Positions 10,892-22,000 are shown, counted from the first letter of the stretch. The stretch: 64,000 nt of DNA from Arion vulgaris (GCA_020796225.1 CM036767.1:23743138-23807137); one strand, 5' to 3'. The notes: generated from the sequence alone by a model not told the origin. Made by a program: numbers and translations.

Positions 10892-11515
10892 GATGATGTT
10901 GTTGTATATACCGATGGGTCGGTTCATCGTGGTGGGAAGTCAGGCTGGGGTTTCTTGGCTAATGCGCATGGTAGGGTTGTTGTAGAGCGAAGTGGAGCGT
11001 TGAGGGCAACTACTTCTAGTATGAGGATGGAGGTTGAGGCCGTTACTACTGTCCTCCATTGGCTCTCTGGGACTCAATTTACTTGGGCCCTCTGTATCTG
11101 ACTCTCAGTCGATGCTTTACAAGTTCCAAAAGCGCAGGTTTCGGTAGGAGTGGATGTCGTCTTTAGAAGTTTCTAATCTCCAGAGGCTTACGTGGATCTA
11201 CTGTCCTGGACATGCGGGTGTTTGCGGTAATGAGAGAGCGGACACGCTTGCATCAACATCATCGATTGTTGGGGAGATGAAGATGGATAAGGGAGATGTT
11301 CTTCGGACTCTTCGCGAATGCCTGTTGGATGAAGGCACTAAAATCGATGTTGAATCGATTCAGCGATTTAAGCAGTTTGGAATTGCCCATTGTACAAATA
11401 GAACTAGATACCTGAGGGGCACGGTGAGGAGTGTATTTAATCAGCGAGCCATAGAAACCATCAATATGCATACTCTTCGATATCTATTGGCGGAGACTGA
11501 GCACCTTTGTTGCTG
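10892..11515 (+). pseudogene. RNase H domain of an LR-family LINE, copy 1
   Basis: Plus-strand RNase HI fold with all its classical landmarks in order: VVVYTDGSVHRG (first catalytic Asp), SMRMEVEAV (catalytic Glu), VSDSQSMLYK (second Asp) and YCPGHAGVCGNERADTLAS (the His loop and last Asp). A frameshift lies near 11085-11100. The last open frame (11154-11522) carries the final block and the C-terminal tail. RNase H domains of this type accompany the reverse transcriptase in I-, LOA- and R1-like LINEs and remove RNA from the hybrid. No RT is left upstream. An antisense relative lies at 46490-46690. Confidence 0.85.
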
Positions 11516-12500
11516 TCAATGAGTGAGATTCATATGTTGCTACAAAAGAAATGCCTGTCCTCAGAAGATTCAGTGACGCTAATAGTGAAAAGTATTACAC
11601 CTTATGTTCTTCAAGCCAGGATTTATATTGCATATCTGAATCTAATACTACTAAATGTCTTTGATAAAGTGTGTGGCAATGTAATAAATTATTACTCACA
11701 TTCTCTCTATCTCACTCTCCATTTTCCTCTATCTCTCATTTACACAGACATAAAACACAGAAAGGTTTCCCTAGTGATGTTAGCAGCTGATCTAAGTTTG
11801 TACAGGGAGAATGCACCAAAATGATACTTTTGTCAGTTCGATGGTGATAAACATCAGAGGTCTAGCGATGACTTTATGTTTAAGCAAGAAATGTTATAAA
11901 AATCAACAATGAAACTGCAGCTATTGGAATATGAAAACTGCTAGCAAGCAGCTCAAGACCTTGAATATCGTTTGCTTGTCCTCAATTGTCAAACTCAGAT
12001 CGAAACACACTACAAATATGGCTGGTCAAAGTAATGTTTCAATATTGCATTTTGTTACATTTTAAATAAAGCCCAAAGCAAAATTTCAAGTCACTCGCAC
12101 TGAATGAAATCCCCAGAAAGTCTTCAATTATAACTTGTTGACATGAGGACAACACAATGTAACCAAATTTAATCCTTGCAGAGCATTTCATCAAATCCAT
12201 TGAAGCAATGTAGTGACACCGAACGCACCCCTTCCCCATATCTTCCAATTCATGTTACAAATTGACAGGTAGATATGTTTGTGCCCCGTGAGAACGTTAG
12301 ACCAGACCTACACATGTTGTTTAAGTGTTGTTTGCGTTATGTTTCTACATTGGACTGTCAAATCTATGTATACTACCTAGATATATAACGTTGTGAATCT
12401 TGGGGACTTGCTACTTGCATACACTTGTTCGATATTTTGAATAAAACAAAGAACACATTTTTAGAGTTGGTTTATTAAAGAACAAGTGCGGACTAGTTTA
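11516..12500. other. No recognised feature
   Basis: AT-rich sequence without an array, element end or convincing protein. The open frames at 11507-11824 (+) and 12039-12248 (-) have no domain I recognise and no paralogue elsewhere in the window. Confidence 0.5.
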
Positions 12501-12509
12501 ATTACTAAA

Positions 12510-12776
12510 ACGCCCGTGTTGTACCGGGTCCCGAAAGGGAAGTAAAGAATAGTACCACTGCACCTACAAGGCATGTTGTAAGAGGCGATTTATATAGGGG
12601 TCTAGGAAGCTACCTAGTAAATAAAAAACATCTTATAAATCGGATGTGCTGGCCTACTTGTAGGCGCATAACTAGCACAACGTACAATCGCTCTTAGGCT
12701 CAGATCACATACAAAACACACAGAGTGGTTAACATGTGGTCAATATTGAGCGTTTGAAGTAGAAGAACTATTCACA
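12510..12776 (+). mobile_element. S3 retroposon, nearly complete
   Basis: Begins near CGTGTTGTACCGGGTCCCG, has GAATAGTACCACTGCACC, AAGGCATGTTGTAAGAGGCG, GGCCTACTTGTAGGCGC and CAATCGCTCTTAGGCTCAG in the family order, and ends with TTTGAAGTAGAAGAAC. It is a good plus-strand reference copy for the family. Confidence 0.88.
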
Positions 12777-12865
12777 CCAGCAAATAAATAACAAATAATA
12801 TTTCCTTCTTACTGCTAATTTTGAAGGAAATATTTTATTGTTAATGTATATTGGTTTTTTTTATT

Positions 12866-13015
12866 TCGGAATCTGCTTACAATATATACAACATAATAGA
12901 AAAACTTCAAAATCTGCTTACAATATATACAAACTTCAAAATCTGCTTACAATATATACAACATAATAGAAAAACTTCAAAATCTGCTTACAATATAATA
13001 TAACACAATAATAAA
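12866..13015. repeat. 41-bp tandem repeat, about 3.5 copies
   Basis: The repeated core is AATCTGCTTACAATATA with CATAATAGAAAAACTTCAA between copies; one unit is internally shortened. Confidence 0.9.
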
Positions 13016-13262
13016 AAAAAACCAACCCCAAAGTGAAATCAACGACGCAGGAACTTTCATACCTGCAGTTGAACTAAATATTACAGACAATACAGTATGA
13101 TGATAATTTCGGTATGACATATCATTTCTAAGACTTGAGTTTCTAGGATTAGACTTATGAAATATCTCTCGCTGAAGCTATATAGAGTGATTCCGTGACA
13201 AGTCATATATTATGTCTCATTAAAATGTACAGATATTCAATAGAATCTGTGTTATTATCACG

Positions 13263-13356
13263 ATTTAGATTTATTCAACCTGCATTTATACAATGTTAGA
13301 AAGTAACAAATTTAGATTTATTCAACCTGCACTTATACAATGTTAGAAAGTAACAA
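13263..13356. repeat. 47-bp direct duplication
   Basis: Two near-identical units starting ATTTAGATTTATTCAACCTG, differing at one base (CATTTATAC or CACTTATAC). Confidence 0.95.
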
Positions 13357-13373
13357 ACTTTACCATTCGAGGG

Positions 13374-14290
13374 TCTCGGTGGCTAAGTGGTTCAACCTTC
13401 ATCTTGCGTTCAGAAAGTCGTGGGTTCGAACCCATACTACGCCGTTCTGTTCATGATTGCGTTTTTTCCCCAGAAATCCCTAGGATTATTGTTGGAGCTA
13501 CAAAGTTACTATTTTGTGCACTACTCTCGGCAGGTGACGTGTCATTTCTTCTACTGAGAGCGACCAAGTCATGTTGGAGCTACAAAGTTACTATTTTGTG
13601 CACTACTCTCGGCAGGTGACGTGTCATTTCTTCTACTGAGAGCGACCAAGTCATGTTGAAGCTACAAAGTTACTATTTTGTGCACTACTCTCGGCAGGTG
13701 ACGTGACATTTCTTCTACTGAGAGCGACCAAGTCATGTTGGAGCTACAAAGTTACTATTTTGTGCACTACTCTCGGCAGGTGACGTGTCATTTCTTCTAC
13801 TGAGAGCGACCAAGTCATGTTGAAGCTACAAAGTTACTATTTTGTGCACTACTCTCGGCAGGTGACGTGTCATTTCTTCTACTGAGAGCGACCAAGTCAT
13901 GTTGAAGCTACAAAGTTACTATTTTGTGCACTACTCTCGGCAGGTGACGTGCCATTTCTTCTACTGAGAGCGACCAAGTCATGTTGGAGCTACAAAGTTA
14001 CTATTTTGTGCACTACTCTCGGCAGGTGACGTGTCATTTCTTCTACTGAGAGCGACCAAGTCATGTTGAAGCTACAAAGTTACTATTTTGTGCACTACTC
14101 TCGGCAGGTGACGTGTCATTTCTTCTACTGAGAGCGACCAAGTCATGTTGGAGCTACAAAGTTACTATTTTGTGCACTACTCTCGGCAGGTGACGTGCCA
14201 TTTCTTCTACTGAGAGCGACCAAGTCATGGGGTAGAATACGGCGCAATAAAGTCAATCCTTCGGTACCAGACCTTTTTGGACCTTTTTCT
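13374..14290 (+). mobile_element. S1 SINE expanded internally into a minisatellite
   Basis: The 5' end is a tRNA-like head: TGGCTAAGTGGT (A box) and GGGTTCGAACCC (B box) with a long variable arm between them, as in tRNA-Leu or tRNA-Ser. It continues GTTCTGTTCATGATTG and CCTAGGATTATTGTTGGAGC as in other S1 copies. The body then repeats nine times (13491-14228) before the normal S1 end GCGCAATAAAGTCAATCCTTC at 14241-14262. Head and tail are single copy, so the array arose inside one inserted SINE. Confidence 0.9.
13491..14228. repeat. 82-bp minisatellite, nine copies, derived from S1
   Basis: Unit starts are spaced exactly 82 bp (13491, 13573, 13655 and so on). Each unit holds GAGCTACAAAGTTAC, TTTTGTGCACTACTCTCGGC and GGTGACGTGTCATTTCTTC, the counterparts of GAGCTACAGAGTTCGTGC, TTTGTGCAATACTCTTGGG and GATGGCGTGCCATTTCTGAG in the unexpanded S1 copy at 1271-1507. 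Variants are GTTGG or GTTGA and GTGTCATT, GTGCCATT or GTGACATT. Confidence 0.97.
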
Positions 14291-14292
14291 GC

Positions 14293-14530
14293 TCGTGTGT
14301 TGTTAGGGCTCGCAATGGGAGCAAAGAATAGTTCCACTGCTAACTACAAGGCATGTCGCAAGAGGTGACTGAGGTAGGGTCTAGGAAAGTTACCTAATAA
14401 ATAAAAGCGTAGCAGAAATCGAGTTTGCTGGAATACTTGTAGGTGCATAGCTGACTCAGATTACATACCGATCCCAAAGAGTGTTTTAACGGGTGGTCGA
14501 TAGGGAGCATTTGAAGAAGAAGAAAAGAAC
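14293..14530 (+). mobile_element. S3 retroposon
   Basis: Directly follows the S1 copy. It has GAATAGTTCCACTGCTAACT, AAGGCATGTCGCAAGAGG, GGGTCTAGGAAAGTTACC, ACTTGTAGGTGCATAG and a terminal GAAGAAGAAGAAAAG. Moderately diverged. Confidence 0.85.
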
Positions 14531-15262
14531 CTTTTGAGAAAGAGTAGGATGAAGAAAGCGGTGTTTAATATTGTCTTGTGTGTACAGAGAAAATAAGATA
14601 TTTATTTGTTAAGAATATTGATATCAAGAGAAAATAAATGATTAGAAAGATCTGAGAAAATAACATTGTTAGAAGTAATGAATAGTAACTGATGCAGTGT
14701 TTGAGACTGTAACAGGTGAATAACTTTGAGAGAAAGTGGGTGTATCTACCAGCACATGAGCTTATTTGTGTGTGAAACGTCTAACAGTACCCCAAGAGCA
14801 ACCAACTTGTCCACCGAATCAAGAAGAATAGCTCGCTGGTTGTATTCGTAACATCGCTTGTATTACTGGTCTAGTGAATGGGTGCCGTCAGAAATAAGGG
14901 TAGGTGTTCAAACCCTGTGTTTAGTATTTCGTTTTTTTCTGCAAGCCCCTACTACTTGCACACTGTTTATATTTATTGATCATATTCATTGCTTCCGTTG
15001 TTTCGTCTGGGGTTGTTAAAAACTGCTACTTATTTTCATCTGAATCATGGAGTTGGTCTTATGGGCACCCAAACTCTAGACTCATCAATCCTGAACCACA
15101 ATTGTTACCTTAATCCCCTGCAATTCGATACCCTGAGTTACGTAAGAACAGCTATCAAGGCAGACGTGAGGAAGATCATGTTTCAGATAGTCTGCCTTCG
15201 ACTACCGCCTGCACGTGTAATATTTTAAGCATCGAAACTTATGGCAACACCTTAATGTAAGT
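14531..15262. other. Unassigned; one tRNA-like B-box region
   Basis: No gene or array. At 14863-14935, TGGTCTAGTGAATGGGTG and GTGTTCAAACCCTG have A-box and B-box character and could be an old SINE head, but no body could be matched. Confidence 0.4.
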
Positions 15263-15400
15263 TCGTTTCCTGAATCAACAGCATGTCGTTTCCTGAATCA
15301 ACAGCATGTCGTTTCCTGAATCAACAGCATGTCGTTTCCTGAATCAACAGCATGTCGTTTCCTGAATCAACAGCATGCCGTTTCCTGAATCAACAGCATG
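15263..15400. repeat. 23-bp minisatellite, six copies
   Basis: The unit is GTTTCCTGAATCAACAGCAT followed by GTC. One copy has a C for T (GCCG). Confidence 0.97.
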
Positions 15401-15451
15401 TAAACATCTATGTCAGTTTTAACAAGGATTCATTTTTTTTATTACACCACC

Positions 15452-17258
15452 GCAGTTCACGTAGTCAATGTATATATTTGATAGCTCTCACTCGTATATA
15501 TTTGAGAGTTCACGTAGTCAATGTATCTATTTGAGAGTTCACGTAGTCAATGTATATATTTGATAGCTCTCACTCGTATATATTTGAGAGTTCACGTAGT
15601 CAATGTCAGGTAGTCAATATGTATATTTGATAGCCCAGGTAGTCAATGTGTATATTTGATAGCCCAGGTAGTCAATGTGTATATTTGATAGCCCAGGTAG
15701 TCAATGTGTATATTTGATAGCCCAGGTAGTCAATGTGTATATTTGATAGCCCAGGTAGTCAATGTGTATATTTGATAGCCCAGGTAGTCAATGTGTATAT
15801 TTGATAGCTTACGTAGTCGATGTGTATATTTGATAGCTTACGTAGTCGATGTGTATATTTGATAGCTTACGTAGTCAATGTGTATATTTGATAGCCCAGG
15901 TAGTCAATATGTATATTTGATAGCCCAGGTAGTCAATATGTATATTTGATAGCTTACGTAGTCGATGTGTATATTTGATAGCTTACGTAGTCGATGTGTA
16001 TATTTGATAGCCCAGGTAGTCAATGTGTATATTTGATAGCCCAGGTAGTCAATGTGTATATTTGATAGCTTACGTAGTCGATGTGTATATTTGATAGCCC
16101 AGGTAGTCAATGTGTATATTTGATAGCCCAGGTAGTCAATGTGTATATTTGATAGCTTACGTAGTCGATGTGTATATTTGATAGCTTACGTAGTCAATGT
16201 GTATATTTGATAGCTTACGTAGTCAATGTGTATATTTGATAGCTTACGTAGTCGATGTGTATATTTGATAGCTTACGTAGTCAATGTGTATATTTGATAG
16301 CTTACGTAGTCAATGTGTATATTTGATAGCTTACGTAGTCAATGTGTATATTTGATAGCCCAGGTAGTCAATATGTATATTTGATAGCCCAGGTAGTCAA
16401 TGTGTATATTTGATAGCCCAGGTAGTCAATGTGTATATTTGATAGCTTACGTAGTCGATGTGTATATTTGATAGCTTACGTAGTCGATGTGTATATTTGA
16501 TAGCTTACGTAGTCGATGTGTATATTTGATAGCTTACGTAGTCGATGTGTATATTTGATAGCCCAGGTAGTCAATGTGTATATTTGATAGCCCAGGTAGT
16601 CAATATGTATATTTGATAGCTTACGTAGTCGATGTGTATATTTGATAGCCCAGGTAGTCAATGTGTATATTTGATAGCCCAGGTAGTCAATGTGTATATT
16701 TGATAGCTTACGTAGTCGATGTGTATATTTGATAGCTTACGTAGTCAATGTGTATATTTGATAGCTTACGTAGTCAATGTGTATATTTGATAGCTTACGT
16801 AGTCGATGTGTATATTTGATAGCTTACGTAGTCAATGTGTATATTTGATAGCTTACGTAGTCAATGTGTATATTTGATAGCTTACGTAGTCAATGTGTAT
16901 ATTTGATAGCCCAGGTAGTCAATGTGTATATTTGATAGCCCAGGTAGTCAATGTGTATATTTGATAGCTTACGTAGTCGATGTGTATATTTGATAGCTTA
17001 CGTAGTCGATGTGTATATTTGATAGCTTACGTAGTCGATGTGTATATTTGATAGCTTACGTAGTCAATGTGTATATTTGATAGCCCAGGTAGTCAATGTG
17101 TATATTTGATAGTCCAGGTAGTCAATGTGTATATTTGATAGCTTACGTAGTCGATGTGTATATTTGATAGGTCACGTAATCGATGTGTATATTTGATAGG
17201 TCACGTAGTCAATGTGTATATTAGATAGCTCACGTAGTCGATGTGTATATTAGAGAGC
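15452..17258. repeat. 29-bp minisatellite, about 60 copies, with higher-order structure
   Basis: Two monomer types alternate, one with GATAGCCCAGGTAGTCAATG and one with GATAGCTTACGTAGTCGATG, both ending in TGTATATTT. The order of monomer types around 15904-16400 repeats around 16455-16950 with a shift of 551 bp (19 monomers). The proximal part (15452-15600) contains longer, diverged units with CTCTCACTCGTATATATTTG. Open frames inside it are not genes. Confidence 0.97.
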
Positions 17259-18789
17259 AAGTCTACATGTTTTTTTCTGGGCGACGTACGGAAACTTACA
17301 AATCTGAACGGGCCAGATCAGATCTGGAGAAAACCGTGTGGAGGCTGCGGTAATATTCAGTAAATTTACTATTGTGGACAAGGATAGATATATATAGTAT
17401 TGCATGTTATTATTACATTATTTATTTCTTACTTGCTAATCTAATACTGTATCTATACGTGTCTTTGTCCAAAATCGCCAATGTTTTATTCGAATTCCTT
17501 ACAGTCAGTGCCGGATTAAGCCAGCGCGGCGTGGCCTGTGCCAAATTTTAGCGCGGGGCTATAGGTTTTGTATGATAATAAAATAAAACACAACTTTTAC
17601 AAACAAACTTGTCTCGATTTAATGTGAGCAAATTTAGAGATAATACTAGACAAATAAATTTCTTTAATAAATTACATTCAATGTTCATTAAGGTGAGGTT
17701 ATTTAGATAATCTTGTCCCATCATGTTCCTGAACGCACTTTTTATACTCTTTGATATCGATAAAGAACGTTCTCCGCTGCAGTTAGTAATCAATAAAGAC
17801 AAGTAAATTCGTAAGACTATTTCTACATTTGGTAAACACGACTCTAATGAATTTCCCATTATAAGTTTATAAAATTGCAGTTCAAGAGCCTCATGCTTTT
17901 CGTTGTTAATAGCAGCAGCTACATTAGTTTTAAGAAGTACAGCGAACTGCATAAGTTCGTTGTCTAGGTTTTTTTCCAAATCCTCTTGGTAAGAGCTGAC
18001 AATATTTGAAGTTCCTTTCAAGATCTCTTCTGCTGTAATAGATTTTAACTGCTGAAGTATTCCAAATTCACCAGTCACTCTATAGTACGCTTCCGTGCGT
18101 TTAGCTAAGGCAGACAGTACATTATCAATTATGACAATAAACACCTGACTTTCAAATTTTGTTTGGGTGTTTGATTTTCTACAACTTCATTGAGCGTAGT
18201 AGAGCCGCTAAAATCGTCGTACTTAGTATTTCGCTTGCGTCGTCTTGAAGTTTGTTGCTGATATTCTTCACAGTCAGACAGGATTTTGGCTTTGGCCTCA
18301 ATATCTGAAAATGTAGGCGGCATTGCTTGAACGTAACATGTAACAATTCATAAAGGGCACATCCGTGTTAAGGTCTTGATCAGGTGACTGTAATGAAGCG
18401 TTAGACGCTTGACAGCGTTATAGAATTCCGTTCCATAAAATGGTCATTAATCCCGTTTCCAACTTACTCATCTACAAAACTAGTCCATACGCCTGATTAC
18501 GACACTCTACCTTTTGATCCATGTTACTTGAGATGTCATCCAAAACTCGTTAAAACCGTAGTGGTAAAACCACATAAAACTGCATTGTCGCATCAGCTCG
18601 GGCAGACTACCTGGTGTCCGACAGTCTCTTCAAAGTCGGGAGTTTTGAAATTGTATCTTCCAGTGGTTTTGTAAGAATGCCGCTTCGATAGGTAGAAGCG
18701 GAAAAGAATGGTATAGAGGCTTTCAACAAAATCGAAAAAAATGGATGCTTCTAAACAACATTCTAAAACAGTGGTAGTTTTGCCTGACA

Positions 18790-19310
18790 ACGAGCAATCT
18801 CACTATGGAAATTATGGCGGTTACTAACGCGATGGTTTGGCTGGAATCACAGACTTTTATCCATGCATGTTTTCTCAGTGACTCAATGAGTATGCTCAGG
18901 AAGATTGAAACAGGATGGGCTAGGAGACATTGGATGGAGTCGCTGGGAGGTCCAAGCTGACAACGATCAGTTTTATTTTGTGCCAGGGCATGCAGGTGTA
19001 AGGGGGAATGAACGTGCGGATAGGCTTGCAGGTATGGTTGCTGTACAAAGCGGACGAGCAATGAACCAGGCTGATATTATAAATTCCCTAAAGGAGAGAG
19101 GACCTGTACATGATTCATGTAATAGTGGTGAATCTACAACACTAACCAGACTGCAAGAACTCCGTGTCAAGTGTGGTGTAGCCAGACAAGAGCGCTATGC
19201 TGGTAGCCACAGATGAATAGTAAACCAACAAAGAACCGGTGTCGTTAGTCGCCACCCGCTGAGGGAAATACTGAAGGGAAGATCGGAGCACTTATGGACT
19301 AATTGGTTCG
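18790..19310 (+). pseudogene. RNase H domain of LR LINE, copy 2
   Basis: Frames in order: TTSNLTMEIMAVTNAMVWLE (catalytic Glu), FLSDSMSMLRKIETGW (second Asp), FYFVPGHAGVRGNERADRLA (His loop and last Asp), then ADIINSLKERG and TRLQELRVKCGVARQERYAG. The C-terminal end is LREILKGRSEHLW shortly before 19305. The first catalytic Asp block is lost with the 5' truncation. A frameshift separates the second Asp from the His loop, and a stop follows at 19216. The spacing matches the copy at 10892-11515. Confidence 0.88.
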
Positions 19311-19317
19311 ACGTGCA

Positions 19318-19576
19318 CCCGAGTTGTTACCGGGGCCCAAATTTGGGGTGTAAAGAATAGAACCACTGTTACCTGCCACGCATGTCGTAAGAAGCGACTA
19401 AGGAGGCTTTACTGAAATCGGATGCATGTGTCCTAAACGTGTAGAACTGTAGAAAGTCTATGCGTTTAGGGGTCTACCTAACCAATATGCAACGTATACA
19501 CGTTCTTGGCAAAGATCAAACATATCACATATTAAAATTGGTTTTAAAGAACAAAAGCAAAGAAGAAGAAGAAGAA
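19318..19576 (+). mobile_element. S3 retroposon nested in the LR LINE
   Basis: 259 bp flanked by the 13-bp duplication GGTTCGACGTGCA (19305-19317 and 19577-19589). It starts CCCGAGTTGTTACCGGGGCC, carries GAATAGAACCACTGTTACC and CGCATGTCGTAAGAAGCG, and ends in (AAG)n. This gives exact ends for the family. It is a diverged subfamily that shares its 5' third with the fragment at 32480-32595. Confidence 0.93.
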
Positions 19577-20241
19577 GGTTCGACGTGCAGTGATGATGAT
19601 CCGACGACTAAACTAAACTAAACTAAACAACATTCTGCAGCACACTTAGTAATCAAATTCAGTGAATGTGCAAAGAAGGGAATGTATTATGTGTACTTAT
19701 TGATCTCCTTTAGATGCTTGTAAGCCGTGATATTTCCCACTCATGTTGCTGGCATTGTCATAGCTTTGACCACGACAGTCTTTGATATCAATGCCATTTT
19801 TCTTTAAAAAAAAAAACTTTGGGTGAGTTGTTCAGCAGTATGACCTTCCATATCCAAGAACTTCACAAACCTTTCCACTGGTCCAGATGGTAAGACATAA
19901 CGCAATGTTAGAATGAGTTGGTCCACATGCGAAATGTCTGGAGTAGAGTCCAGAAATACTTAATAGTACTTGCATTTCTTAATTTCGCAAATAATATGAT
20001 CCAGTAAGCTTAATGCAATTAGATGGATATTCCTCGCATGTTGATTTTGATAACATGCTAAGCTAAATAAGAAAAAATGATGGGGGAGGGAGGTGGTATT
20101 ATTACCCACCTCCCAGCCTTGGTTCCTTGTTTATGACAAGTGACAGCTTAGCTCTGTCACATAGGTGCGGGGCCCCCAGAAACGCGGGGCCCGTAGCATT
20201 TGCTACTTCTGCTACTAGGCTAATCCGGCGCTGTTGACAGT

Positions 20242-20520
20242 CCTACAGTTACCTCATCTTTCTCGATCTTCTTTCCCTCCTCTATCTTTTCTTCTTCATT
20301 CATGTTTTCTGATTTGATCAGCAGCAGACACAGACATTGGTCATCGATTCCAGTAGCACTGGCTGTGCTTGATGAGAGAGTAACAATTTGATTGAAAGCA
20401 GAGATCACCAGACATTGTATCACTCAAGCATTTATCAAATATAAAGTGAATAAACAATATATAATATTACTGCAACATGTACCAACACATCACCAGTAAT
20501 GTTATAAGATAATCAAATGA
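20242..20520. other. No recognised feature
   Basis: Short stretch between the hAT element and the first S1-related array. The 67-codon minus frame 20220-20423 overlaps the hAT end and has no domain. Confidence 0.5.
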
Positions 20521-20725
20521 GAGCCCAATGCAGAAGTAGTTCACGATTCAGTAGCACTGCAATGGCGAAGATAGTTCAAGACAGAGCCTCAATTATGACA
20601 GTCAATTCAAGACAGAGCATCAATGCAAAAATATTCAAGACAGACCTCAATGCAGAATAGTTCAAACAGAGCCTCAATGGCGAAGTAGTTCAAGACAGAG
20701 CCTCAATGGCGAAGTGGTTCAAGAC
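20521..20725. repeat. About 29-bp degenerate repeat derived from the S1 head
   Basis: Irregular units of CCTCAATGGCGAAGTAGTTC followed by AAGACAGAG. Each carries an A-box-like (TGGCGAAGTGGTTCAAG) matching TGGCTAAGTGGTTCAAC of the S1 copy at 13374. The last unit runs straight into the rest of an S1 head. Confidence 0.85.
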
Positions 20726-20765
20726 GTTTGTCGGCCGTACTGAAGGTTGTGTCGATTGACCGAGA
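20700..20765 (+). mobile_element. S1 tRNA-like head (5' part of a split S1 copy)
   Basis: TGGCGAAGTGGTTCAAGACG, then GGCCGTACTGAAGGTTGTG and CGATTGACC, aligns over its length with the S1 head at 13384-13436. The B box is degenerate (CGATTGACC for GGTTCGAACCC). Its continuation is interrupted by the 27-bp array. Confidence 0.75.
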
Positions 20766-22000
20766 CATGCATATCTGACCGAGACATGTGCAATTTATCT
20801 GGACCGAGACACATGTGCAATTTATCTGGACCGAGACACATGTGCAATTTATCTGGACCGAGACACATGTGCAATTTATCTGGACCGAGACACATGTGCA
20901 ATTTATCTGGACCGAGACACATGTGCAATTTATCTGGACCGAGACACATGTGCAATTTATCTGGACCGAGACACATGTGCAATTTATCTGGACCGAGACA
21001 CATGTGCAATTTATCTGGACCGAGACACATGTGCAATTTATCTGGACCGAGAAAATGTGCAATTTGATCTGTACTGAGACACATGTGCAATTTATCTGAC
21101 CGAACACATGTGCAATTTATCTGGACCGAGACACATGTGCAATTTATCTGGACCGAGACACATGTGCAATTTATCTGGACCGAGACACATGTGCAATTTA
21201 TCTCATGAGACCTGGATTATTGCCGGACACAAGGCAATTTATCGACAGACACATGTGCAATTTATCTGGACCGAGACACATGTGCAATTTATCTGGACCG
21301 AGACACATGTGCAATTTATCTGGACCGAGACACATATGCAATTTATCTGGACCGAGACACATGTGCAATTTATCTGGACCGAGACACATGTGCAATTTAT
21401 CTGGACCGAGACACATGTGCAATTTATCTGGACCGAGACACATGTGCAATTTATCTGGACCGAGACACATGTGCAATTTATCTGGACCGAGGCACATGTG
21501 CAATTTATCTGGACCGAGACACATGTGCAATTTATCTGGACCGAGACACATGTGCAATTTATCTGGACCGAGACACATGTGCAATTTATCTGGACCGAGA
21601 CACATGTGCAATTTGTCTGGACCGAGACACATGTGCAATTTATCTGGACCGAGACACATGTGCAATTTATCTGGACCGAGACACATGTGCAATTTATCTG
21701 GACCGAGACACATGTGCAATTTATCTGGACCGAGACACATGTGCAATTTATCTGGACCGAGACACATGTGCAATTTATCTGGACCGAGACACATGTGCAA
21801 TTTATCTGGACCGAGACACATGTGCAATTTGTCTGGACCGAGACACATGTGCAATTTGTCTGGACCGAGACACATGTGCAATTTATCTGGACCGAGACAC
21901 ATGTGCAATTTGTCTGGACCGAGACACATGTGCAATTTGTCTGGACCGAGACACATGTGCAATTTATCTGGACCGAGACACATGTGCAATTTGTTCATGA
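20765..22000. repeat. 27-bp minisatellite, about 44 copies, inside S1
   Basis: The unit is ACATGTGCAATTTATCTGGA followed by CCGAGAC. It is very homogeneous; the main variant is TTTGTCTGG. At 21200-21250 the array is broken by CTCATGAGACCTGGATTATT, a piece of S1 body, after which it resumes. A diverged pair of units lies at 21050-21115. Because 27 is a multiple of three and the unit lacks stops, long open frames (up to 358 codons at 21108-22184) exist in several frames and on both strands; none is likely to be a gene. Confidence 0.97.

Larger units (their letters stand above)
18765..19622 (+). mobile_element. 5'-truncated LR-family LINE nested in the hAT element
   Basis: Flanked by the 14-bp target duplication CTAAACAACATTCT (18751-18764 and 19623-19636). 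The 3' tail is a short (CTAAA)n run at 19606-19622. It contains the end of an RNase H-bearing ORF and a nested S3 copy (19318-19576). Joining the outer sides restores the hAT reading AECC..LEASIFF, which confirms the boundaries. Confidence 0.93.
17548..20090 (-). pseudogene. hAT transposase pseudogene (ZMYM1/TTF-type), interrupted
   Basis: Reading the minus strand: about 20090-19637 gives NGIDIKDCRGQSYDNASNMS and GKYHGLQASKGDQ, the DNA-cleavage-core region with its CRGQSYDNAxNMSG signature. After the LINE insertion, 18750-18324 gives LEASIFFDFVESLYT and an RLSDTRWxAR equivalent in another frame. Then 18323-18130 gives MPPTFSDIEAKAKILSDCEE, and 18144-17548 gives NVLSALAKRTEAYYRVTGEF followed by the hATC dimerisation region (IVLRIYLSLLITNCSGERS and NNLTLMNIECNLL). 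Stops and frameshifts are frequent. The 198-codon frame 17548-18144 is the best preserved piece and is not a stand-alone gene. Confidence 0.87.
17506..20233 (-). mobile_element. hAT transposon with both ends (ZMYM1-like transposase), 2728 bp
   Basis: Ends are inverted: CAGTGCCGGATTAAGCC at 17506 and, on the other strand, CAGCGCCGGATTAGCC at 20233. The 8-bp flanks CTTACAGT (17498-17505) and TTGACAGT (20234-20241) agree at 6 of 8 positions, the size expected for hAT target duplication. Inside is a broken transposase gene on the minus strand and a nested LINE at 18765-19622. Without the LINE and one copy of its duplication the element is about 1.86 kb, short for an autonomous hAT, so internal deletions are likely. 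Confidence 0.88.

Noticed and set aside
12039..12248. Small host protein candidates (also 11507-11824, 28069-28275, 20220-20423, 52664-52849)
   Set aside because: Short, no recognisable domain, no paralogue, no splice signals I can defend; the lengths are common by chance in AT-rich DNA.
13374..13447. Possible functional tRNA (Leu or Ser type) with good A and B boxes
   Set aside because: The acceptor and T stems do not pair convincingly, and it is followed by the S1 SINE body found at four other loci.
17548..18323. A domesticated ZMYM-type host gene
   Set aside because: It lies between hAT terminal repeats with target duplication, has stops and frameshifts and is interrupted by a LINE, so it is a dead transposase.
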